From contig JAITJN010000018.1 in the NCBI GenBank assembly GCA_031278895.1, positions 1-45,306 on the forward strand: 45,306 nucleotides of DNA, read 5' to 3'. Made by a program: the position numbers and the translations under genes. Below, in pieces: positions 16,486-26,109 of this stretch. Source of the DNA: Candidatus Endomicrobiellum guadaloupense (GTDB taxonomy: Bacteria; Elusimicrobiota; Endomicrobiia; Endomicrobiales; Endomicrobiaceae). Below the pieces are notes generated by a model, which saw nothing but the letters and a program-made list of their open reading frames with translations, had not been told where the DNA came from and did no database searches. Within the stretch, counting starts at the first letter, position 1, and every line of letters begins with the position of its first letter.

Positions 16486-18729
16486 ATGGAAGAGATATTA
16501 ATAAAAAACCTAAATTCTCATCAAAAAGAAGCTGTACTCTGCACTGAAGGACCTTTAATAATATTTGCAGGAGCTGGAACTGGAAAGACTAGAGTAATAA
16601 CGCATAGAATAGCGTATTTGCTATCTAAAGGTGTTGCTCCTTGGTCAATATTAGCTGTTACTTTTACAAATAAAGCAGCAGCTGAAATGAAACAAAGAGT
16701 TGTTGATTTAGCTCCTGAGAGTGGCGAAAAAGTATGGGTATCTACATTTCATGCATTTTGTGCTTATTTCTTGCGTATTGAAGCCACAAAAATAGGGTTA
16801 AATCCTAATTTCCTCATATATGATTACAGTGAACAAAAAAATTTAATAAAAGACTGTTTAAAAGAATTAGACCTTGACGAAAAGAAGTTTAAAATATCGA
16901 GCATTGCAGATAAGATAAGTCGTGCAAAAGATGATTTGAAATCTCCTTCTGATATAGCAGCTAAGGCTAAAGAAGATAATGATTTATTTGGTATTGCTAT
17001 TGCAAAGATATATCAATTTTATCAAAGAAAACTAGAAAGCTCCGGTTCTTTGGATTTTGGCGATTTAATAATGCGTACAGTTATTGCATTAGAGCAATAC
17101 CATATTTTATTAGACTATTATCAGGATAAGTATAAGTACATAATGATTGACGAATATCAAGATACAAATCATGCACAATATATGTTTGCAAAACTTCTTG
17201 CGGCAAAAAATAAAAATATATGCGTAGTTGGTGATGACGATCAGTCTGTTTACTCGTGGAGAGGCGCTGATATTAATAATATTTTGGATTTTGAAGGCGA
17301 CTATCCAAATGCAAAGACCGTTAAACTGGAACAAAATTACAGATCAACACCTAAAATACTTGAAACAGCACACAAGGTGGTACGGCACAATGGTGAGCGA
17401 GTAAACAAACAATTGTGGACCCAAAATCCTGACGATGGGTACGTATCTGTGATAAATGCTACAACAGAAAATGACGAAGCGGTCAAAGTCACAGATTTAA
17501 TATCTCTAAAAAGTATAAGTGATGGATATAAATTATCTGATTTTGCTATTTTTTATAGAACAAACGCTCAATCTCGTACTTTTGAAGACGCGTTAAGACG
17601 TGCAGGACTTCCCTATATAATAGTTGGAACATTAAAGTTCTATGACCGTGCCGAAATTAAAGACATAATGGCATACTTAAAACTTATACATAATCCCAAT
17701 GATAATATAAGTTTTAAAAGAATTATAAATGTACCAAAAAGAGGGATAGGAAAAACTTCTTTAGAAACGCTAGAGAAGTTTGCCATTATTAAAAACATCT
17801 CTATCTGGCAAGCAATTGATTTTGTTCAAGATGCTGGATTAACAAAAGGTGCAGTTGCAGCATTAAAAGCTTTTGTTATACTCTTAAAAGGTTTTATTGA
17901 CTTAAAAAACAATGCGTCAATTAAAGAGGTTGCAGAAAAGATTATATTGCATTCTGGATATTTAAAAGATCTTGAAACAGAAAACTCTCCAGAATCTAGA
18001 ACTAAAATAGAAAACATTCAAGAATTGATTTCTGCAATTGATGATTTTGAAAAACGTTCTCCAGATAAATCTCTTGCTGGATATTTAACACAAATAGCAT
18101 TGATAAGCGACATAGACTCTCTAGATGAATCTAACGGTAAAGTTACATTGATGACATTACATCTAGCTAAAGGTTTAGAGTTTAAAAATGTTTTCTTATG
18201 TGGCCTTGAAGAAGGATTATTCCCTATTGGAGAATCTGCATTTAATCCTGAAGAGTTGGAAGAAGAAAGAAGACTTATGTATGTCGGCATGACAAGAGCT
18301 ATAAAAAACCTATATTTATGCTGGGCCACAGAAAGAACTGTATATGGCAAAACCAAATGGAATATGCCTTCAAGGTTTATTACCGAAGCGGGTTTTAGAC
18401 AAGAAGCTGCCGAAGGAGTTAACAGAACAAAATGGAGCAATTCATACAGTCGCGAAAGATGCAACAATTTATCAAAAGCAAAAGTCTTATATAGGAATGA
18501 TTATATACCAATAAATGATGAACTAATTAAAGATAAATCTCTTTATATACCCTCCCAAGATTCAAGCCCTTACAAAATAGGGAACATTGTTTCCCACCCT
18601 CTTTTTGGAAAAGGCAAGATTATTGAAAAAAATGGCATGGGAAACGATTTAAAAATTGTAGTTTTGTTTGAGACAGGACAATGGAAAAAGCTTCTTGCCA
18701 GAGTTGCAAATTTAACTGTAATTTCTTAA
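16486..18729 (+). CDS. uvrD: UvrD/PcrA superfamily 1 DNA helicase
   Basis: A 747-residue ATP-dependent 3'-5' helicase for repair and clearing of DNA-bound proteins. It has motif Q near residues 7-20, Walker A AGAGTGKTRVI at 28-38, motif II DEYQDT near 222, motif III GDDDQSVYSWRGAD, motif V LMTLHLAKGLEFKNVF, motif VI EERRLMYVGMTRA, and a C-terminal Tudor-like end with HPLFGKGKIIE typical of PcrA. Single gene on plus with its own promoter. PcrA versus UvrD naming depends on lineage. Confidence 0.96.
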   Translation: MEEILIKNLNSHQKEAVLCTEGPLIIFAGAGTGKTRVITHRIAYLLSKGVAPWSILAVTFTNKAAAEMKQRVVDLAPESGEKVWVSTFHAFCAYFLRIEATKIGLNPNFLIYDYSEQKNLIKDCLKELDLDEKKFKISSIADKISRAKDDLKSPSDIAAKAKEDNDLFGIAIAKIYQFYQRKLESSGSLDFGDLIMRTVIALEQYHILLDYYQDKYKYIMIDEYQDTNHAQYMFAKLLAAKNKNICVVGDDDQSVYSWRGADINNILDFEGDYPNAKTVKLEQNYRSTPKILETAHKVVRHNGERVNKQLWTQNPDDGYVSVINATTENDEAVKVTDLISLKSISDGYKLSDFAIFYRTNAQSRTFEDALRRAGLPYIIVGTLKFYDRAEIKDIMAYLKLIHNPNDNISFKRIINVPKRGIGKTSLETLEKFAIIKNISIWQAIDFVQDAGLTKGAVAALKAFVILLKGFIDLKNNASIKEVAEKIILHSGYLKDLETENSPESRTKIENIQELISAIDDFEKRSPDKSLAGYLTQIALISDIDSLDESNGKVTLMTLHLAKGLEFKNVFLCGLEEGLFPIGESAFNPEELEEERRLMYVGMTRAIKNLYLCWATERTVYGKTKWNMPSRFITEAGFRQEAAEGVNRTKWSNSYSRERCNNLSKAKVLYRNDYIPINDELIKDKSLYIPSQDSSPYKIGNIVSHPLFGKGKIIEKNGMGNDLKIVVLFETGQWKKLLARVANLTVIS

Positions 18730-18789
18730 GCGCATTATAATCAATTTTTATAAAATATATTACAAAATAATATTTAATACTTATTCATT

Positions 18790-18966
18790 TTAAGCATTTT
18801 CATCTATAACTTGTTGTGATTGAATCTCTTCAATTCCTGAATCTACTTCTTCTTGCAAAACTTTTTCAGTCTTAGTAAGAGGCTTTTTAAGCAAAGTGCT
18901 TATTGCAAGTATTACAATTACTACTAATAGCATAACTGCAATCCCTAATTTATATTTATCTTTCAT
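18790..18966 (-). CDS. 58-residue single-span membrane protein
   Basis: A short frame from ATG 18966 to TAA 18790, preceded by GGGAGGAG, a strong ribosome site. The product has a short basic N-terminus, one hydrophobic segment (residues about 7-26), a KKPLTKTEK stretch and an acidic, Gln-rich tail of about 25 residues. The tail probably faces the periplasm. No family recognised. The strong ribosome site and sensible topology support a real gene despite its size. Confidence 0.65.
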   Translation of the reverse strand: MKDKYKLGIAVMLLVVIVILAISTLLKKPLTKTEKVLQEEVDSGIEEIQSQQVIDENA

Positions 18967-19017
18967 ATCTCCTCCCTGAAATACAATCTATAATTCTAAC
19001 CTCACTATTTTATTAAA

Positions 19018-19035
19018 TTGTATAATTTTATACAA
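19018..19035. repeat. Perfect 8-bp inverted repeat upstream of the small membrane protein
   Basis: TTGTATAA, two T's, then TTATACAA, a perfect dyad lying about 50 bp before the 58-residue gene. It contains promoter-like -10 sequences on both strands (TATAAT on plus), so it may be an operator overlapping a promoter. Confidence 0.45.
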
Positions 19036-19042
19036 TAACTTT

Positions 19043-19174
19043 ATGAATTTAAAACACAACTCTATTGTCTACCAAAATTATGATTTATCTCTTTTTTCAG
19101 ACAAAAGAAGAGATGGTTTATTTGCTAAATGCGCAATCATTGAAAAAGTGTGGACATTGGTATTTAAAATTTAA
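19043..19174 (+). other. Weak short plus-strand frame, possible remnant
   Basis: A 43-codon frame from ATG to TAA with no Shine-Dalgarno sequence. Its middle (LFSDKRRDGLFAKCAIIE) looks coding-like, but no family was recognised. It ends tail-to-tail with the MORN-like gene. It may be the start of a truncated gene or chance. Confidence 0.2.
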
Positions 19175-20169
19175 TATGAAGCTGAAAAGTTTTCTTCTCC
19201 ACTCTGTGAAAATCTCCTGCTTCTAACAATTCTACCGTCTGAAAATTCCACTAAGTATTCAATTTGACTTGAAAATGGAAAATAATATTTTAGTTTATTT
19301 ATAAGTTTGCCTTTAGAAAATTCTGCCTTTAAACAATGTGTTCTATCCCTGTAAAAAACATTAACCTCACCATCAAGTAAACCATCTTTGTAATGAGCAT
19401 TCATTTTAATTTTTCCATTCATATCATAGATAACGAAATCTCCATTAGGCAAGCCATCTTTATATTTATAGTCTGCAAGCAAAGCTCCTGATAAATAGTA
19501 TATTCTAGAATCACCGTTAAGCTTGCCATTAACATAAGTGTCATATGACATTATCTTTCCACTAGGATAATATATTAAACAATAACCTGACGGCAATCCT
19601 TTATTAAAAGTGCATTCACAATAAATTTTTTTATTTTCATAATAAGAAATTAAAAATTGATTCCTTTTTTCTCCAAAAAATTTAAGATTTTCTATAATAT
19701 GCTGCGTATTTTGAGTATGCCTTTGAGCAAGCCCGTCCCAGAAAACACCTACTTTAAAGTGATATCTATCTAAATTAAAATTGAATCTTGCATTTTGAAA
19801 GTTGCTAACAGAAGATATCTTATTATTGTCATGATACCCAATAACTCTTGTCTTCTGTTCTCTTCTATCATACAAAGTGGAGAGTCCTTCAAGTTTTCCA
19901 TTAACGTATTCTTTTTTTTCTTTTATTGCTCCAGATAAATAAAATTTAACTTTTGTTCCGTCAAGCAAATCATCTTTATATGTAGCAATTTCTATAATTC
20001 TGCCTTTTGAATCGTAGAAGACGGCTCTGCCATTACGTTTATCGTTTTCATAAGAAATTTCATAATGACCACCATTCTTTAATGGTATAGTCTCTACTAT
20101 TGCGCGTCCAACAACGGCGGAATTAAACGTCAAAAATATACTAAATAAAAAAATTAGATTTTTTATCAT
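19171..20169 (-). CDS. Exported MORN/YwqK-type repeat protein
   Basis: A 332-residue protein with an N-terminal signal peptide (about residues 1-22) and about ten repeats of roughly 22-24 residues with the G-x-x-x-x-Y-x-x-G-K/x-x-x-x pattern, for example KEYVNGKLEGLSTLYD and YKDGLPNGDFVIYDMNGKI. This is the MORN_2 pattern also seen in proteins labelled YwqK antitoxin. It probably acts in the periplasm or on the surface as a beta-rich binding module; function unknown. Its ATG overlaps the proB TGA (ATGA), so it is translated with proB without an obvious functional link. Confidence 0.82.
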   Translation of the reverse strand: MIKNLIFLFSIFLTFNSAVVGRAIVETIPLKNGGHYEISYENDKRNGRAVFYDSKGRIIEIATYKDDLLDGTKVKFYLSGAIKEKKEYVNGKLEGLSTLYDRREQKTRVIGYHDNNKISSVSNFQNARFNFNLDRYHFKVGVFWDGLAQRHTQNTQHIIENLKFFGEKRNQFLISYYENKKIYCECTFNKGLPSGYCLIYYPSGKIMSYDTYVNGKLNGDSRIYYLSGALLADYKYKDGLPNGDFVIYDMNGKIKMNAHYKDGLLDGEVNVFYRDRTHCLKAEFSKGKLINKLKYYFPFSSQIEYLVEFSDGRIVRSRRFSQSGEENFSASY

Positions 20170-21254
20170 AACAATACCAAATTATCTCTATGTATAATCT
20201 CATCTTCTTCAATATCCATAATCTTTTTTATATCCTGAGTTTTTTCCCCTTTTATCTTTTCAAGTATATTACTGTCATAGTTTGTTAAACCTCTTGCAAA
20301 ATCTCTTTTTATTTTAACGTCAGCTATATTGACAGTGTCACCCCTATGAAAAATTCCACTTATTTTAACTATACCTGATGGAAGAAGACTTTTCCCTTTA
20401 TTTAACAAAATATCAGTGGCTTTATTGTCAACAAATATAGTCCCTTTAGGTTTTTTACTAAAAGCTATCCATGATTTTTTTGCTTCAAGACATTGCTTCT
20501 TGCCTTTAATAATAGTTCCATAATTACAATCTGTAATTATATCTCTTAATAGACCAAGTTTTGAACCGTTTGTAATAACAGTATCAACACCTGAAGCAGC
20601 TGCTATTTTAGCGGCTGCTATTTTTGTCTTCATTCCACCAAAGCCTTTGCCACTTGAAGAACCACTTGTAGCATAACTTTCTATTTCTTCAGTGATTTTT
20701 TCAATCTTTGGAATAAGCTCAGATGTTTCAGGGTTTCCTTTATAAAAACCATCTACATCAGTAAAAATTACCAATTTATCTGCGTCTATAGTAGCAGCAA
20801 TCAAAGCAGCCAAAGTATCGTTATCACCAAAATTTATTTCGCTTATGGAAACAGTATCATTTTCATTTATTATAGGGATAACTTTATTCTCAATTAAAAC
20901 ACTTAGAGTATTTCTTGCATTTATATATTCTGCTCTTTTATCAAATACTTGTCTTGTCAAAAGAACTTGAGCAACAGTTTTCCCATATTTCGAAAATGCA
21001 TCTGAGTAAGCACTCATAACCAAAGGTTGCCCTATAGCTGCAAAAGCCTGTTTTTCTCTTATAGTTTTAGGTTTAGAGCATGCCCCAATTTTTGCACAAC
21101 CTGCACCTACTGCACCTGAACTTACAAGTATAATTTCGTGATTGTCATCTTGAAGAATGGAAAGTTTCTGCGCTAAATTCAATATATTATCTCTATTTAA
21201 CAAACCATCTGCCGACGTAACTGTACTTGTCCCGACCTTTATTACAAGTCTCAT
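20166..21254 (-). CDS. proB: Glutamate 5-kinase
   Basis: A 362-residue enzyme that phosphorylates glutamate in the first step of proline synthesis. The amino-acid kinase domain has VIKVGTSTVTS, VSSGAVGAG, and INENDTVS with FGDNDTLAA; the nucleotide loop GSSSGKGFGGMKTKI is typical. The C-terminal 100 residues form the PUA domain (ARGLTNYDSNIL). proA is not in the window. The gene is followed directly by the exported MORN-like gene. Confidence 0.96.
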   Translation of the reverse strand: MRLVIKVGTSTVTSADGLLNRDNILNLAQKLSILQDDNHEIILVSSGAVGAGCAKIGACSKPKTIREKQAFAAIGQPLVMSAYSDAFSKYGKTVAQVLLTRQVFDKRAEYINARNTLSVLIENKVIPIINENDTVSISEINFGDNDTLAALIAATIDADKLVIFTDVDGFYKGNPETSELIPKIEKITEEIESYATSGSSSGKGFGGMKTKIAAAKIAAASGVDTVITNGSKLGLLRDIITDCNYGTIIKGKKQCLEAKKSWIAFSKKPKGTIFVDNKATDILLNKGKSLLPSGIVKISGIFHRGDTVNIADVKIKRDFARGLTNYDSNILEKIKGEKTQDIKKIMDIEEDEIIHRDNLVLL

Positions 21255-21336
21255 TTTGCCTCTTTTATTTTTATACTAACTTCTAACTTCTAAAATTTAT
21301 ATTAGTATATTAATAAATTTTTAATATCTATAAAAT

Positions 21337-21364
21337 AAGGAAGTCGTTGGAAAGCGATTTCCTT
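21337..21364 (-). terminator. Terminator of the gat operon
   Basis: A 10-bp imperfect stem: on minus AAGGAAATCG (21355-21364) pairs with CGACTTCCTT (21337-21346) across one mismatch, and ATTTTAT follows. It lies 27 bp after the gatB stop. Confidence 0.7.
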
Positions 21365-21390
21365 AAATGTCAATTTTTCTCAGATAGAAT

Positions 21391-22845
21391 CTATGCTTTA
21401 AGTTTTTCAAGTAGAATTTTGTTTACAAGCTGAGGATTTGCCTGTCCTTTAGATTTCTTCATAACAAGTCCTACTATAGCGCCAATCGCTCTTTCTTTAC
21501 CAGCTTTAAACTCTGCAACAGCTTTTGGACTTTCTGATATAGCTTCCTCGCACATTTTTATAATTGCAGATTCATCTGAAATCTGAATTAATCCTTTTTC
21601 TTTTACTATTATCTCTGGATCTGAAGATTTCTCATACATTTCTTCAAAAACAGTTTTAGCAATTTTCCCAGAAATTGTACCGCTCAAAATCAGAGAAACC
21701 AATTTTGCCAAGTTTTTGCTAGAAACCGGCGATTCTAAAATATCTATTTTTGAACTGTTGAGCCTAGCATTTAATTCTGTGGAAATCCAATTTGCTACAA
21801 GTTTTGCAGCTACTTTTTTATCTTGCAGAATGTTTAATGCTTCTTCATAATAATCTGCGATTATTTTTGAAGAAGTTAAATAATTAGCGTCATATTTTGA
21901 TAAGCCATAATCTTTTATAAATCTTACTCTTCTTGCTTTTGGAAGTTCAGGCAGCTCTTTCTTTAGAGTCTCAACAAAAGAATCTGGCAAATCAAAAGGA
22001 ACTAAGTCCGGCTCAGGGAAATATCTATAATCCAATGCACTTTCTTTTGTACGCATTGATTTTGTTATTCCTTCTCGCGCGTCCCAAAGTCTTGTTTCTT
22101 GGACAAGTTTCCCCCCAGAGTCTAGAACTTCTATTTGTCTTTCAACTTCATAAGTTATAGCATCTCTTACACCTGATATAGAATTCATATTTTTAATTTC
22201 AATTCTTGTACCAAGCTCTTTTTGCCCTGCAGGACGGATACTGATATTTACATCACATCGCATTTTACCTTCTTCCATGTTACATTCTGATGTGCCTAAA
22301 TACTCAACTATATTTTTTAGCTCCATCAAAAACTCTAAAGCTTCTTGAGGGGAACTAAGTTCTGGCTCTGTAACAAGTTCCATAAGTCCAACGCTTGCTC
22401 TGTTTAAATCAAGAAGAGAATAATCAAGTTTTCTGCTTCCTATTTCGTGGACAAGTTTACCTGCATCTTCTTCAAGATGAATTCTTGTAAGATTTACAAC
22501 TTTTTCTTTACCAGCGACATTAATTACAAGTTTGCCTTTTGAACACAATGGTGGCTCAGACTGTGTTATTTGATAGTTTTTTGGGACGTCAGGATAAAAA
22601 TATTGTTTTCTTGCAAATGTACATTGCTTGTTTATTGTAAAGTCTAAAGCAAGACCTGTCTTAACAATAGATTCTACTGCTTTTTTATTTAGAATAGGAA
22701 TTGCTCCTGGCTGTGAAGTACAAACAACGCAAGTATGGGAATTAGGGGCTTCTCCAAATTCTGTAGAGCATTCACAAAAAACTTTTGATTTTGTGTTAAT
22801 CTGCATATGTACTTCAAGACCTACAACAGTTTCGTGTTTAGACAT
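21391..22845 (-). CDS. gatB: Asp-tRNA(Asn)/Glu-tRNA(Gln) amidotransferase subunit B
   Basis: A 484-residue subunit that binds mischarged tRNA and activates it with ATP. The start [18 protein letters not shown] is the family signature, followed by [18 protein letters not shown] and [11 protein letters not shown]; the C-terminal part is the tail/YqeY-like domain. It follows gatA by 26 bp with AAGG before the ATG. Last gene of gatC-corA-gatA-gatB. Confidence 0.97.
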   Translation of the reverse strand: MSKHETVVGLEVHMQINTKSKVFCECSTEFGEAPNSHTCVVCTSQPGAIPILNKKAVESIVKTGLALDFTINKQCTFARKQYFYPDVPKNYQITQSEPPLCSKGKLVINVAGKEKVVNLTRIHLEEDAGKLVHEIGSRKLDYSLLDLNRASVGLMELVTEPELSSPQEALEFLMELKNIVEYLGTSECNMEEGKMRCDVNISIRPAGQKELGTRIEIKNMNSISGVRDAITYEVERQIEVLDSGGKLVQETRLWDAREGITKSMRTKESALDYRYFPEPDLVPFDLPDSFVETLKKELPELPKARRVRFIKDYGLSKYDANYLTSSKIIADYYEEALNILQDKKVAAKLVANWISTELNARLNSSKIDILESPVSSKNLAKLVSLILSGTISGKIAKTVFEEMYEKSSDPEIIVKEKGLIQISDESAIIKMCEEAISESPKAVAEFKAGKERAIGAIVGLVMKKSKGQANPQLVNKILLEKLKA

Positions 22846-22871
22846 TTTTACACCTTATATTAATGAACATT

Positions 22872-24329
22872 TTAAAACGATGGATATTTGCTTATGTCAA
22901 AGCCTGAAATTTTTTCAAAAGAACGCGCGACTTTAAATAGGTTTGCGTCGAACAATCTTTGGCCCATAAAATGCACTCCCATTGGCATACCAGTACTTGT
23001 AAAACTGCAAGGGACAGTAATGCCTGGAAGACCAGCAAGATTTGCAGCTATAAGAAATATATCGCATTCCTCAGGCAAAATTTCTCCAAACTTTACCGGC
23101 ATTTGCAATGTTGCAGGTGTAAATATAAAATCACACTTTTTATATGCATCAGTTATCTGATTTATAAGTAAAGTCCTTACTTTCTGGGCCTGATGGTAAC
23201 ATCTATGATAATTTTTTGAACCTAAAACATAAGTACCAAATAATATTCTTTTTTTTACTTCGTACCCTAAAGATTCTCCTCTGGATTTGGCATATTCATC
23301 ATTTAAGTTTTTTCCGTTTAGAGATCTATACCCATAACGGATACCGTCAAAAGTAGCAATATTTGCAGAAACTTCTGCGCACATAATCACTTTATATAAT
23401 GCAGGGACATACTTATATGCAGGAACATCTACCTCTGCTATCTCAACGCCTTCAAACTTAAGCTTACTTACAGCATCGTTAAAATATTTTGATATTTCAG
23501 AATCTGTCTTATAGTCAAAAAGTTGTTTTGGTATACCAACTTTTAAAGCCTTTAAAGTATCTGGATTATCTATGTCATTTGTATAATCTATCCATTCTTT
23601 GGGTTCACAGACGGGATCTCTATAATCTTTTCCCGCTATAACGCTTGTAAGAAAAGCTGAATCAGTAACATTTTTTGAAAACGTACCAATCTGATCAAAT
23701 GAAGATGCTAATGCGCAAGCCCCATATCTACTTATCAATCCATAAGAAGGTTTATACCCGACTATACCACAAAATCCCGCTGGCTGCCTTATTGAGCCAC
23801 CTGTGTCAGAACCCAATGCAAAAGGAATCATCCCTGAAGCAACTGCCGCGGCGCTTCCACCAGAAGATCCTCCAGGTATATGCTCAATATCCCATGGATT
23901 TGCAGTTTTTTGATAAGCCGACGTTTCTGTAGAACCACCCATGGCAAACTCATCCATGTTTGTTCTTCCAACAAAAATTGCCCCTGCATCTTTAAGTTTT
24001 TCTATAACAGTGGCGTCATAAGGCGAAATATAATTTTCAAGATATTTTGATGCTGAGGTCATACTTTCGCCTTTAACCATGATATTATCTTTTATACCAA
24101 TAGGAACACCTTCAAGTAGTCCACATTTGGCGCCTACTTTAATTTTATTATCAGATTCCTCGGCTTGTTTCAATGACATTTTCTCGTTTAGTTTAAGAAA
24201 AGCTTTTACCTTGGAATCTGCTTCTTTTATGCGATCAAAACACGCTTTTACAGTATCTACACTTTTGACTTGGCCAGAACAAATTTTTGTCTTTAGTTCT
24301 TTCACTTTTATTTTTAAAATTTCGTTCAT
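22872..24329 (-). CDS. gatA: Asp-tRNA(Asn)/Glu-tRNA(Gln) amidotransferase subunit A
   Basis: A 485-residue amidase that frees ammonia from glutamine for GatB. The catalytic triad is in place: Lys in GVPIGIKDNI, cis-Ser in the GGSSGGSAAAVASG block, and nucleophile Ser in GSDTGGSIRQPAG. ATG 24329 is chosen over an in-frame GTG at 24344, which would overlap corA. The spacing to corA is about 5 bp, so it is co-translated with it. Confidence 0.97.
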   Translation of the reverse strand: MNEILKIKVKELKTKICSGQVKSVDTVKACFDRIKEADSKVKAFLKLNEKMSLKQAEESDNKIKVGAKCGLLEGVPIGIKDNIMVKGESMTSASKYLENYISPYDATVIEKLKDAGAIFVGRTNMDEFAMGGSTETSAYQKTANPWDIEHIPGGSSGGSAAAVASGMIPFALGSDTGGSIRQPAGFCGIVGYKPSYGLISRYGACALASSFDQIGTFSKNVTDSAFLTSVIAGKDYRDPVCEPKEWIDYTNDIDNPDTLKALKVGIPKQLFDYKTDSEISKYFNDAVSKLKFEGVEIAEVDVPAYKYVPALYKVIMCAEVSANIATFDGIRYGYRSLNGKNLNDEYAKSRGESLGYEVKKRILFGTYVLGSKNYHRCYHQAQKVRTLLINQITDAYKKCDFIFTPATLQMPVKFGEILPEECDIFLIAANLAGLPGITVPCSFTSTGMPMGVHFMGQRLFDANLFKVARSFEKISGFDISKYPSF

Positions 24330-24334
24330 AATAT

Positions 24335-25327
24335 CTAAAACCACTTTTTCTTTCTAAAGTATGTAAGCATTGCTATTATAGCTAACAACATCAATCCAAC
24401 TGCAAAAAACCACAATCCTTTTTGGCCAAATATTGCGTATTCTGGAAAAAGAACGTTCATTCCATAATACCCTGAAACTATAAGCACTGGCATCAAGACA
24501 GTTGCGATTATTGTCAAAAACTTCATAACTTCTGTAAGCCTTACAGTAACACTAGACATATAAACTTCTATTAAACTTACAACCATTTGGCTTCGCATAA
24601 CTATAGCTTGATTGATTCTTGCACACTGAGTATAAATATCTCTAAAATATACAAGATATTCTCTTGTTATCAAATTATTTGTTGCTCTTGTAAAGTAAAC
24701 ATATGCTACTTGTTGAGATTCAGCGATTTTCCTCATGGCAAAAATCACTTTTTTAGTATCAAGTATTTCTTCCATGTTTTGTGTTTCAGGATCTTCTAGA
24801 ATATCATCTTCTAGAAATTCCATTTTATCGTCTATTTTTTCAAGAGTAAATTCATAACTTGAAACTACTTTATTGAATATATTATAAAGCAGGTTTTCAA
24901 ACCTCTTCATTCCAACTTGAGGTCTAGCTTTTGCTTTTTCATAAAGAGTTTCTAAAAAAAACAACTCTTCCGTATGTACAGTAACAATAAAACCTTTACC
25001 TACAAAAAAATTAAGTTCATATATACTGTCTTCAAATTCTTGGAAATAATTTGGTTTCAATTGTATGCCATGTACTGCACCAAAAACATAATTTTCAAAT
25101 TCTTCTATCTTTGGGAAATACTGAGGGAAAAGGCAATCCTCAATTGACATTTCGTGAAACTTAAACGTTTCTGAAAGAAGAGAAGTTTCTTCTTGGGTAA
25201 GCTCGTGATTTCCCAGAAAAATATCTACCCAAATAAGGTCAGGTTTCTGTGAGTAGTCACTTACAACATGAGTAATATTCTCAGTGCTTGTTATTGAACT
25301 ACCTATAGAATAAATTGCTTTTAACAT
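24335..25327 (-). CDS. corA: CorA-type magnesium/cobalt transporter
   Basis: A 330-residue inner-membrane channel. The cytosolic N-terminal funnel domain covers residues 1-265; two membrane segments near 268-288 and 302-322 flank the YGMN signature with VLFPE just after it. The protein forms a pentamer that admits Mg2+. It lies between gatC and gatA with gaps of 7 and 5 bp, an unusual position inside the amidotransferase operon. Confidence 0.95.
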   Translation of the reverse strand: MLKAIYSIGSSITSTENITHVVSDYSQKPDLIWVDIFLGNHELTQEETSLLSETFKFHEMSIEDCLFPQYFPKIEEFENYVFGAVHGIQLKPNYFQEFEDSIYELNFFVGKGFIVTVHTEELFFLETLYEKAKARPQVGMKRFENLLYNIFNKVVSSYEFTLEKIDDKMEFLEDDILEDPETQNMEEILDTKKVIFAMRKIAESQQVAYVYFTRATNNLITREYLVYFRDIYTQCARINQAIVMRSQMVVSLIEVYMSSVTVRLTEVMKFLTIIATVLMPVLIVSGYYGMNVLFPEYAIFGQKGLWFFAVGLMLLAIIAMLTYFRKKKWF

Positions 25328-25334
25328 TGGAATC

Positions 25335-25622
25335 CTATTCTATTACTTTTTGTATTTTATAAAAAGTTCCTTCTCTTGATGGGGCACTGTTTAACATCCG
25401 GTCTATAACTTCTTTCGAGCAGATCTTTACAATGTCTTCACGCCAAACATTTCGGAGTTCTGTAACATGCGTTGTAGGCTTTAAGCTTGCAACATCAGGC
25501 TCTTGCAAAATTTCAATATAATCAAACATGCCATTAATATCTGAAAGATATTTTGCTTTTTCTTCTTCTTTAATATCTATCCTCGCAAGGGAAGCAGTAG
25601 TTTCTAGCTCTTCTTTTAACAT
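25335..25622 (-). CDS. gatC: Asp-tRNA(Asn)/Glu-tRNA(Gln) amidotransferase subunit C
   Basis: A 95-residue subunit that holds GatA and GatB together. The N-terminal helices carry TTASLARIDIKEEEKAKY and the second half VASLKPTTHVTELRNVWRED, both typical of GatC. First gene of the operon, 30 bp after a strong promoter, with GAGAGG before the ATG. Confidence 0.93.
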   Translation of the reverse strand: MLKEELETTASLARIDIKEEEKAKYLSDINGMFDYIEILQEPDVASLKPTTHVTELRNVWREDIVKICSKEVIDRMLNSAPSREGTFYKIQKVIE

Positions 25623-25650
25623 AAAAACCTCTCAAACTAACATTGAAAGT

Positions 25651-25679
25651 ATTATAATAAAATCCGTTTTCTTTGACAA
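25651..25679 (-). promoter_or_regulatory. Promoter of the gatC-corA-gatA-gatB operon
   Basis: On minus TTGTCA (25674-25679), 17 bp, TATAAT (25651-25656), about 30 bp before gatC. Its -35 box overlaps that of a divergent plus-strand promoter. Confidence 0.8.
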
Positions 25680-25701
25680 TACAAATAAGCAAAGATATAA
25701 A
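25673..25701 (+). promoter_or_regulatory. Divergent promoter sharing its -35 region with the gat promoter
   Basis: TTGACA (25673-25678), 17 bp, TATAAA (25696-25701) on plus. It reads into the broken gene at 25768. The -35 boxes of the two promoters share five bases, so polymerase can bind only one at a time. Confidence 0.7.
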
Positions 25702-25767
25702 ATTCTAGAGTTTTGCAGTTTACACAGGATTGTTATACTCGCAAATCGTAGTAAATGAGGATTTGGA

Positions 25768-26057
25768 ATGGTAAATATTGTATCTTGTAAAGAGGTTTCT
25801 CAGGAATATTGGCTGGCAATGCCATATCATAATTTTACATTCAATGTCTCTGCTTTACAATTAACGAATCCAGAAAAATCTCATTCTCTGAAGTAAAGCT
25901 TCAACAATAGCATTTCTAAATCAAGGCTAAAGGCTATGATCTATTATCTGAAAAACTTATACATAAAGTCTCAAGTACATCTGAGACTGGAATAGTTTCT
26001 TATGGGGGCTATAATCCATACTCCATAGGAACAAGTACAACACTGGTTCATATGTAA
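25768..26057 (+). pseudogene. Degenerate gene of unknown family
   Basis: ATG 25768 has GAGG seven bases upstream and a promoter further up, but the frame stops after 42 codons (25894-25896). A second coding-like frame, offset by a shift, runs from about 25920 to TAA at 26055, with a tail containing GIVSYGGYNPYSIGTSTTL. Together these look like a short broken gene whose expression signals persist. No family recognised. It converges on the autotransporter gene. Confidence 0.45.
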
Positions 26058-26109
26058 GTGTACAGGGTTATCACAATAGGTATCCTTAATTTACAATCTC
26101 TCTATTTCT

